DNA of 12,338 bases from an uncultured Eubacteriales bacterium (GTDB taxonomy: Bacteria; Bacillota; Clostridia; Oscillospirales; Acutalibacteraceae). Numbering within the stretch: the first letter of the stretch is position 1; every line of letters begins with the position of its first letter. The notes beneath the pieces are model-generated. The model saw nothing but the letters and a program-made list of their open reading frames with translations. It had not been told where the DNA came from and did no database searches. The stretch spans positions 1-12,338 of the forward strand of contig ONEU01000173.1 in assembly GCA_900316925.1 (NCBI GenBank), read 5' to 3'. The position numbers and the translations under genes are program-made. Shown piece after piece: positions 8,801-12,338 of the stretch.

Positions 8801-9248
8801 CACCTCAAGAGGCGATTTCGGCGGCTATGTGATGGAGGAACCCGCCGAGGACAGTATCAATCTGACAAAAAATGATATATTGAAGCATATCCGCTGTGCA
8901 CTTGGCGGAAGAGCGGCAGAGCTTGTCTATTACGGTGAGAAGGAGGGGCTCTCCACAGGACCGTCCTCTGACTTCAGGAAAGCGTTCCATTTTTGCCTGC
9001 AGATGATCTGTACCTACGGAATGTCCGAAAACCTGGGAATCATCTCTACGAACAGCATCATGCCGGAATCGGTCAGGGAGCAGATTTATGCGGAATGCTC
9101 TGCCGTTCTGAAACGGGAGATGGACTTTGCGGTGGAGATGATCGGAAAGCATCGTGAACTGCTGGAAGCCTTTATCGAGAAGCTGCTGAATTGCAGCCAC
9201 ATGACGCAGAGCGAGATCCAGGAGATTTACCTGCAGTTCCAGGATTGA
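5811..9248 (+). CDS. Soluble ClpB-like/receiver-like/FtsH chimeric AAA+ zinc protease
   Basis: Predicted ATP-driven unfoldase-protease, 1145 aa. Residues 1-145 are helical, with weak resemblance to Clp N-domain repeats (tentative); 148-170 is acidic. About 208-505 is a ClpA/B second-AAA module: GQENAI 212-217, Walker A GPPGVGKT 248-255, Walker B LLDEIEKAH 315-323, sensor 1 TTN 358-360, candidate Arg finger R406, sensor 2 AR 465-466. About 523-648 looks like a response-regulator receiver (VMVVADSP; D572 at the phosphoacceptor place). About 710-900 is FtsH-type AAA: Walker A GPPGTGKT 754-761, FIDEID 811-816, N860, RRFDR 876-880, pore-loop Y787. The C-terminus is peptidase M41: HESGH 977-981 (H977 and H981 bind zinc, E978 catalyses) with D1054 as probable third ligand and GGRAAE 1032-1037. 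The two N-terminal transmembrane helices of true FtsH are absent, so it should be cytosolic. All catalytic motifs look intact. It is co-translated with the STAND gene and is plausibly its effector. I know no standard family with this full order. Confidence 0.9.
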   Translation: MNSQIIYSVETTILLRIVEKRYHADCQHLTREKIVAAALLVCLRDDDRYRSFFAQELGNDRSVAFLTEELPIVYRYFGEDRNYLFDCLSRLEEYIADHPEDPSYYALEQKAFEEGKKNDWITLHISSLLENLFREPTPFLESLKKPVNEEEAVREETEAVEEDDELADEMLSTQELLNASDDPKIRSNKNSFRALVKKTISLRRKLQKLMSGQENAIQTFVTGFYHAGTLKLMGVQNSHPAAVYLFAGPPGVGKTFFSETVAGYLDLPFCRFDMSEYADKEAHMTFIGSNQVYRGSAEGTLTGFVKKHEDGAVVLLDEIEKAHPVIIRLLLQLLDAGRLRDVFLDEEIDFSKVIIIMTTNAGKQLYENHPSGNFSMIPPNVVLDAIVKEKNPLTNAPFFPAAISSRLSAGNVVMFNRLSVAALKAIARNEYLGYVQSYRKMGLDVQIDKYLYAALLFSKGKNVDARNIKGGAGSFLSSSLYDLSRLLESNQPGPTINDIDTVRIHLAIPEDDPPIKELFVSPNPFEVMVVADSPVMQAIQNEAANCRFYQVTTPEEASEVLSRHDISLAMVDPLMGTDADKRELMSSSVSLLHRIAEDYPAIPVYVVQSRKRMYNNEERASFVKEGVRDFLTLDDPRQPFSARLSEICEDIHCENQIIRLGSSCKVLTYKTCELLTDPKTAEIRLFDFKLVTAMEAEDTDSVVSELSRPDITFHDVIGAEDAKKELRFFIDYLKDPRKYAGSGLHSPKGVLLYGPPGTGKTMLAKAMAGEANVTFLSSEGNRFVRKYVGEGAEELHKLFATARKYAPSIIFIDEIDSIGADRNSSSEKNSSADVLTAMLTEMDGFHNDISRPVFVLAATNYSVDRGTKILDPALTRRFDRTIFVDLPKKSDRLNYLNLKLSDPVFEVTAPMRQNLAQRSIGMSLAQLEQVIELSLRMAVREGKMKVTDSILDESLELFCNGEKKKWNEASMRRVAVHESGHLLMNLLGGGRPAYVTITSRGDFGGYVMEEPAEDSINLTKNDILKHIRCALGGRAAELVYYGEKEGLSTGPSSDFRKAFHFCLQMICTYGMSENLGIISTNSIMPESVREQIYAECSAVLKREMDFAVEMIGKHRELLEAFIEKLLNCSHMTQSEIQEIYLQFQD

Positions 9249-9340
9249 TTCAGTCGGATAATGCGGTAGTCCCCAACCGGGCTGACACATTTACAGAACT
9301 TCGAAAGTACCTGACAATCAAACATAATTCCATCAATGAT

Positions 9341-9373
9341 AACAGCCGGACGGTAAATAATCGTCCGGCTGTT
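9341..9373. terminator. Bidirectional terminator between convergent genes
   Basis: AACAGCCGGACG (9341-9352) and CGTCCGGCTGTT (9362-9373) make a perfect 12-bp stem with a 9-nt loop. On the + strand it runs into a T-rich stretch (TTTGCTGTGTTATTCTT). On the - strand it follows the kptA stop by 7 nt and is followed by TTATCATTG, a weaker tail. It sits between the protease stop (9248) and the kptA stop (9381) and can end both transcripts. Confidence 0.88.
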
Positions 9374-9380
9374 TGCTGTG

Positions 9381-9932
9381 TTATTCTTCTGACGGTTCTC
9401 TGACGCGGATATAGCGGGCAGGAACGTATTCTGTCAGCCACACACCGTTAGAGGAACGGTAAAGAGGAAATCCGTCAGCGGCAAGCTCCTGTGCTCTGAT
9501 GACCAGCACCACCGGTTTTCCGTGGCGTTTGCCCACCTCGATGGCGGTTTCCACATCGGGAGATATATGCACATACTGTCGTGTCATCGGCTTGAGACCC
9601 TCCTGCAGAATGGCAGACAGGAAGCGTGTGGCTGTACCGTGATAGAGCAGTTCAGGCGGCTGCGGCTGTTCCATGTCGATTTTCACGCCGGGAATGGAAT
9701 GTCCCTGATTCGCACGGATTTTTGAATGATCGCTGTTAAACGAATAGCGGCCTTTTACGTCCTGCGCGACGATCTGTTCAAGAACGGCCATGTTGGTATC
9801 GTGATATTTTTCCTGCAGCACACGGATGATCTCTCCCACATCTGCCCAACCGCCGTTCAGGTCAATATAGAGCGGCTGTGTGCAATGGCGCAGCAGATAG
9901 GACAGCTTTTTGCTGATTTTTGTCAGCTCCAT
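9381..9932 (-). CDS. kptA: RNA 2'-phosphotransferase, Tpt1/KptA family
   Basis: Predicted enzyme of 183 aa, full length for the family, that removes a 2'-phosphate from RNA using NAD+, with ADP-ribose 1'',2''-cyclic phosphate and nicotinamide as by-products. The family's Arg-His-Arg-Arg core is visible: R15-H16 in LLRH, R73 in KIRANQGHS, and R118 in LKPMTRQYVHIS. YHGT (97-100), with H98, belongs to the NAD-binding part. The N-terminal half (1-80) matches the winged-helix RNA-binding lobe and 92-178 the ADP-ribosyltransferase-like lobe. The start is firm: AAGGAGG lies 7 nt before the ATG. In eukaryotes the enzyme finishes tRNA splicing; bacteria lack that step and the bacterial substrate is not settled. 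It is convergent to the STAND-protease pair and lies within the same inverted repeats. The gene assignment is secure, but membership of a common system is inference. Confidence 0.95.
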   Translation of the reverse strand: MELTKISKKLSYLLRHCTQPLYIDLNGGWADVGEIIRVLQEKYHDTNMAVLEQIVAQDVKGRYSFNSDHSKIRANQGHSIPGVKIDMEQPQPPELLYHGTATRFLSAILQEGLKPMTRQYVHISPDVETAIEVGKRHGKPVVLVIRAQELAADGFPLYRSSNGVWLTEYVPARYIRVREPSEE

Positions 9933-9987
9933 AATAATTCCTCCTTAGGCGCTGTTGAGCCATAATCGTCAATAGGTTGTTACCTCC

Positions 9988-10016
9988 ATTATGACACATT
10001 TTGAAAGAAAAAGCAA
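9988..10016 (-). promoter_or_regulatory. Probable kptA promoter
   Basis: Reading the minus strand, TTGCTT (10016-10011) is followed after 17 bases by CATAAT (9993-9988), with TGT directly before it, giving an extended -10. The -35 is poor and the -10 good. The predicted start lies near 9981, about 50 nt upstream of the kptA ATG. The promoter lies immediately inside the right inverted repeat, mirroring the left-end layout. Confidence 0.55.
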
Positions 10017-10033
10017 TGAACCCGGTAGCCGAT

Positions 10034-10169
10034 GCATGGAAATCAATTTTGACCTGCCACTTCCCGGGGAAAACCTTTTTCTGGCGAAAAAAGTTTTTCC
10101 CCGAACCCCTTTCCAAAATTCGCTGAGGGATAATCCTTGCAGCAATCGATAAACACTATCTTCTCATCG
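10034..10169 (-). repeat. Right copy of ~136-bp inverted repeat
   Basis: Reverse complement of 1-136. Base 10169 aligns with base 1, and alignment runs without gaps to the T-run near 10087-10092. The internal hairpin is kept: GGGGAAAACCTTTTT (10066-10080) with AAAAAGTTTTTCCCC (10088-10102), 14 of 15 pairs with a 7-nt loop. Several differences from the left copy fall in the stem yet leave it better paired, hinting that structure matters. Similarity to the third copy reaches leftward to about 10025 (GTAGCCGATGCA). Confidence 0.9.
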
Positions 10170-10213
10170 TTGTTGACCATGGATTTGCAGGGTCATTCAG
10201 GCAAGTTTCTTTC

Positions 10214-10254
10214 AAAATGGATTTCCGTGTAGCCGATGCACGGAAATCCATTTT
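10214..10254. repeat. Perfect 16-bp hairpin at repeat edge
   Basis: AAAATGGATTTCCGTG (10214-10229) is the exact inverse of CACGGAAATCCATTTT (10239-10254), with a 9-nt loop TAGCCGATG. The right arm belongs to the third repeat copy; the left arm has no counterpart beside the other copies. With modest GC and only a TTTT tail it is a weak candidate for a bidirectional terminator that would insulate the module from the downstream operon. It may also be the trace of two repeat ends meeting head to head. Confidence 0.8.
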
Positions 10255-10333
10255 AACCTGTTAGTTACCAGTGAATATTTTTCTGGTGAAAAAAGGTTTT
10301 CCCCGGCCCCCTTTTCCAGAGTAGCCAATGTTA
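10229..10333 (-). repeat. Third, diverged copy of the repeat
   Basis: Compared with 10025-10125, it keeps GTAGCCGATGCA, then GGAAATC-ATTTT-ACCTG, TTTTTCTGG-GAAAAAAG-TTTTCCCCG and CCC-TTTCCA, in the same order and orientation. Overall similarity is roughly three quarters with small gaps. The 5' arm of the internal hairpin has decayed (GTGAATATTTTT). The part matching 1-40 of the left copy is absent or unrecognisable. A tandem, older-looking copy suggests a dispersed intergenic repeat family rather than ends unique to this module. Confidence 0.75.
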
Positions 10334-10371
10334 TTATTGTGTGATCGGATGCCAGGCTCTGTGTGATGGGG

Positions 10372-10400
10372 TTGAAGTTGGGGAGAGGTTGTGATAGAAT
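10372..10400 (+). promoter_or_regulatory. Extended -10 promoter of carbonic anhydrase operon
   Basis: TTGAAG (10372-10377), a 17-base spacer, and TAGAAT (10395-10400) preceded by TG-A (10392-10394). The predicted start is near 10407, giving a leader of about 45 nt to the GTG at 10452. Confidence 0.72.
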
Positions 10401-10451
10401 AGAGGAGGGAAAAGATTCGGAAAATCATTTTTGAGAGAGGAGTGTCAGACT

Positions 10452-11045
10452 GTGGACGTGAACAATACAGTCAATGCAATGGATGCACTTGAAAGGCTGA
10501 AGGAGGGAAATGAACGATACCTGCTTGCCAAGACAGGCTCAGGAGATATTTCCCTGCAGCGCAGAAGGGATACCTGCATTGACGGACAACACCCATACGC
10601 TGTTGTGATCACCTGTTCGGATGCACGGGTGATTCCCGAGTGTATTTTCAGCGCCGGTATCGGTGATCTGTTCGTGATCCGTGTTGCCGGAAATGTTATG
10701 GACGACCATCAGCTCGGTTCGGTGGAATATGCGGCATCTCATCTGGGAGTCAAGCTGATCGTTGTGCTGGGTCACGATCATTGCGGTGCGGTGAACGCTG
10801 CTATTCACCATGATCCGGAAGGGTATATCAAGTTCATCACGGATGAGATCCGAAAGGCCATCGGAGAAGAGAAGAACGAATACCGTGCCTGCTGTCTGAA
10901 TGTGCGGCACAGCATGGAGATCATCGAAAACAGCTTTGAGATTCACCGCGAAGAGGAGCATGGACTGAAAGTGATCGGTGCACTGTACCATCTGGAGAAC
11001 GGCAAGGTGAGCTTTGAGATAGAAAATACCGCATCAGACGCTTGA
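10452..11045 (+). CDS. Beta-class carbonic anhydrase
   Basis: Predicted cytoplasmic zinc enzyme, 197 aa, interconverting CO2 and bicarbonate and so supplying bicarbonate to carboxylases and pH balance. The beta-class signature is clear: C55 with D57 and R59 in TCSDARV, and H108 and C111 in GHDHCGA; C55, H108 and C111 are the zinc ligands and the D57/R59 pair is the catalytic dyad. GDLFVIRVAGN and GSVEYAASHLGVK are further family hallmarks. I chose GTG 10452 because AGAGAGGAG (10434-10442) stands 9 nt before it. The frame stays open to a TTG at 10431, but that would put the ribosome binding site inside the gene; an ATG at 10479 is also possible but has no good site. Length fits single-domain bacterial enzymes. 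It leads an apparent two-gene unit with the C-S lyase 44 bases downstream. Confidence 0.93.
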   Translation: MDVNNTVNAMDALERLKEGNERYLLAKTGSGDISLQRRRDTCIDGQHPYAVVITCSDARVIPECIFSAGIGDLFVIRVAGNVMDDHQLGSVEYAASHLGVKLIVVLGHDHCGAVNAAIHHDPEGYIKFITDEIRKAIGEEKNEYRACCLNVRHSMEIIENSFEIHREEEHGLKVIGALYHLENGKVSFEIENTASDA

Positions 11046-11089
11046 ATTGCATTGAGGATGTGCGGAGATATTGATGGAGGAAAATGACT

Positions 11090-12262
11090 ATGTATGATTT
11101 TGACAGGATTACCGAACGGAGAAATACGGATTCCGTCAAATGGGATATCAAAGAAGGAGAACTGCCCATGTGGGTGGCGGATATGGATTTCCCGGCAGCG
11201 CCGGAGATCATGGAAGCCTTCCATGAGCGCTTGGAGCATCCTGTTTTCGGGTACAGTAAGCTGCGGGATGAGTGGTATGACGCATATATCCATTGGTGGG
11301 AAGCGTACCACGGTCTCACGATCAACCAGGATGAACTGATGTTCTGTGACGGCGTTGTCCCGGCAGTATCGTCAATCATCCGTCAGCTTACAGCACCGGG
11401 AGATAAGATCGTTCTGCTCACGCCAAATTACAATCATTTCTATCAATGTATCCAGAATAACGGACGACAGGTGTCAGAGGTGGAAATGAGATTTGACGGG
11501 ACATCCTACCGTATGGATCCCGTCAGGCTGGAGCAGGCTCTTTCGGAGCCAACCGCTACCCTGATGATCGTTTGTAATCCCCAGAACCCTACCGGTACTG
11601 TCTGGACAAAACCGGAACTGGAAAGAATCGGGGAACTGTGCGCCAGACATCATGTGACGGTGGTTTCGGATGAAATTCACTGTGATATCATTACGCCCGG
11701 AATGGCGTATGTGCCGTTTACCGGAGCATCAGAGCTTAACAAGAGTCTTTCCATTACCTGTATGGCACCCACAAAGGCCTTCAATCTTGCCGGCCTGCAG
11801 ACGGCAGCACTCTATATTCCGCATCCGACGCTGCGGGAGCGTATCTGTTCTGCAATTGAGAAGGATGAGATTTCCATGCCGAATTCCTTTGCGGCGGCAG
11901 CGGCAATTGCAGCATTCACCAAGGGCAGAGCCTGGTTGGAGGAACTGAATGAATATCTCTATCGGAACAAACAGATCGTCAGGGATTTCCTGCACCAGGA
12001 GATTCCGCAGATCAAGCTTGTGTGGGGAGATGCGACCTATCTGCTCTGGCTGGAATGTGCGTCGATTACAACGGACAGCATAAAGCTCGCCTCCCAGATC
12101 AGAAAGTATACCGGTCTTTATGTGATGGCAGGCAGCTATTACGGAAAGGGAGGCGAGAGCTTTCTGAGAATGAATATTGCCTGCCCGCAGTCACAGCTGC
12201 TGGACGGATTGGAACGCTTGAAACAGGCGGTTCTGCGATTCCTTTCAATGGGAGAATACTGA
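11090..12262 (+). CDS. MalY/PatB-family PLP-dependent C-S lyase
   Basis: Predicted fold-type I, PLP-dependent enzyme of the MalY/PatB branch, typically a cystathionine beta-lyase or cysteine desulfhydrase that splits C-S bonds to yield pyruvate, ammonia and a thiol. Counting from ATG 11090 (390 aa), seen are the family opening (MYDFDRITERRNTDSVKWD), MWVADMDFP, VCNPQNPTGTVW, SDEIHCD with the PLP-ring Asp at 194, MAPTKAFNLAGLQ with Schiff-base Lys 229, and FLRMNIA with the carboxylate-binding Arg 360. The length is normal. GGAGG (11076-11080) lies 9 nt from ATG 11090 but only 3 nt from ATG 11084; the former is preferred. No terminator is seen after the carbonic anhydrase, so the two are probably co-transcribed. 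The exact substrate (cystathionine, cysteine or other S-conjugates) cannot be read from sequence; aminotransferase annotation is common for such proteins. Confidence 0.92.
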   Translation: MYDFDRITERRNTDSVKWDIKEGELPMWVADMDFPAAPEIMEAFHERLEHPVFGYSKLRDEWYDAYIHWWEAYHGLTINQDELMFCDGVVPAVSSIIRQLTAPGDKIVLLTPNYNHFYQCIQNNGRQVSEVEMRFDGTSYRMDPVRLEQALSEPTATLMIVCNPQNPTGTVWTKPELERIGELCARHHVTVVSDEIHCDIITPGMAYVPFTGASELNKSLSITCMAPTKAFNLAGLQTAALYIPHPTLRERICSAIEKDEISMPNSFAAAAAIAAFTKGRAWLEELNEYLYRNKQIVRDFLHQEIPQIKLVWGDATYLLWLECASITTDSIKLASQIRKYTGLYVMAGSYYGKGGESFLRMNIACPQSQLLDGLERLKQAVLRFLSMGEY

Positions 12263-12319
12263 CGATCACCATAAGCGTCATATTGTGACGGGGAATAATC
12301 AAATGAGGGAAGGGTGAAG

Positions 12320-12338
12320 ATGAACCAGGATTATTTCA
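12320..12338 (+). CDS. Start of a downstream gene, truncated by window end
   Basis: ATG at 12320 opens a frame (MNQDYF) that runs off the window. A purine-rich GGGAAGGGTGAAG (12307-12319) just upstream offers a plausible ribosome binding site. It follows the C-S lyase by 57 bases on the same strand with no clear terminator between, so it may be the third gene of that operon. Nothing can be said about function. Confidence 0.45.

Larger units (their letters stand above)
9933..10451. other. Non-coding interval with two repeat copies and two promoters
   Basis: About 520 bases between divergently transcribed kptA and the carbonic anhydrase gene hold no convincing gene. In order they contain the kptA leader and promoter (to 10016), a short spacer, the right inverted-repeat copy (10034-10169), an unassigned 44-base spacer (10170-10213), a perfect 16-bp hairpin (10214-10254) overlapping a third repeat copy (10229-10333), and the carbonic anhydrase promoter (10372-10400). 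Base composition here, with runs of A, T and C, differs from the flanking genes. Confidence 0.8.

Noticed and set aside
5811..9248. Calling the second gene simply ftsH
   Set aside because: Only the C-terminal half is FtsH-like. The transmembrane helices are missing and a ClpB-type module plus a receiver-like domain precede it, so it is not the housekeeping membrane protease.
9862..10116. 84-codon minus-strand frame across the kptA start
   Set aside because: It runs through the right repeat, the kptA promoter and the first kptA codons in another frame, starts inside the repeat, and has no ribosome binding site. The kptA frame has a perfect one.
12276..12290. CGTCA-TATTG-TGACG dyad after the C-S lyase
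   Set aside because: A 5-bp stem with no T-run after it (GGGG follows), so not a terminator. It faintly resembles a Crp/Fnr-type operator, but one short dyad is not evidence.
1..12338. CRISPR array, tRNA/rRNA genes, phage structural genes, transposase or integrase
   Set aside because: No regularly spaced short repeats, no clover-leaf or rRNA-like segments, and no protein with transposase, integrase or capsid motifs could be recognised on either strand.

Overview
The window looks like chromosomal DNA from a low-to-mid GC Firmicute, most likely a gut-type member of Clostridia. This rests on strong GGAGG-type ribosome binding sites before nearly every gene, sigma-A-like promoters with extended -10 elements, GTG start use, and AGA/AGG-rich codons. 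No rRNA, tRNA, phage or transposase gene is visible, so the taxonomic call is an inference.

Bases 1-10169 form a module bounded by two inverted copies of a ~136-bp repeat (about 92% identical, one 1-base indel). Inside are three genes. First is a very large (1861 aa) DUF4062-like/STAND NTPase/TPR-like protein. Its stop overlaps by ATGA the start of a second gene, a 1145-aa chimeric protease: ClpA/B-type AAA+ module, receiver-like domain, FtsH-type AAA+ module and M41 zinc metalloprotease with an intact HESGH site, but no transmembrane segment. Convergent to these two, across a shared terminator hairpin, is a complete kptA (RNA 2'-phosphotransferase). A strong promoter sits immediately inside the left repeat and another immediately inside the right repeat, so the module looks transcriptionally self-contained.

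The tandem STAND-protease pair has the logic of a conflict or immune system: a large sensor NTPase with a repeat scaffold plus a soluble unfoldase-protease as effector. I do not recognise it as a named system. It is the most interesting content of the window. Whether KptA belongs to it (RNA end repair or modification) is open.

Bases 10170-10451 are non-coding. They hold a third, degenerate copy of the same repeat (same orientation as the right copy), a perfect 16-bp hairpin at its edge, and a good extended -10 promoter. This promoter drives an ordinary two-gene housekeeping operon: a beta-class carbonic anhydrase (best start GTG at 10452) and a MalY/PatB-family PLP-dependent C-S lyase. The window ends within the first codons of a probable further gene (from 12320).
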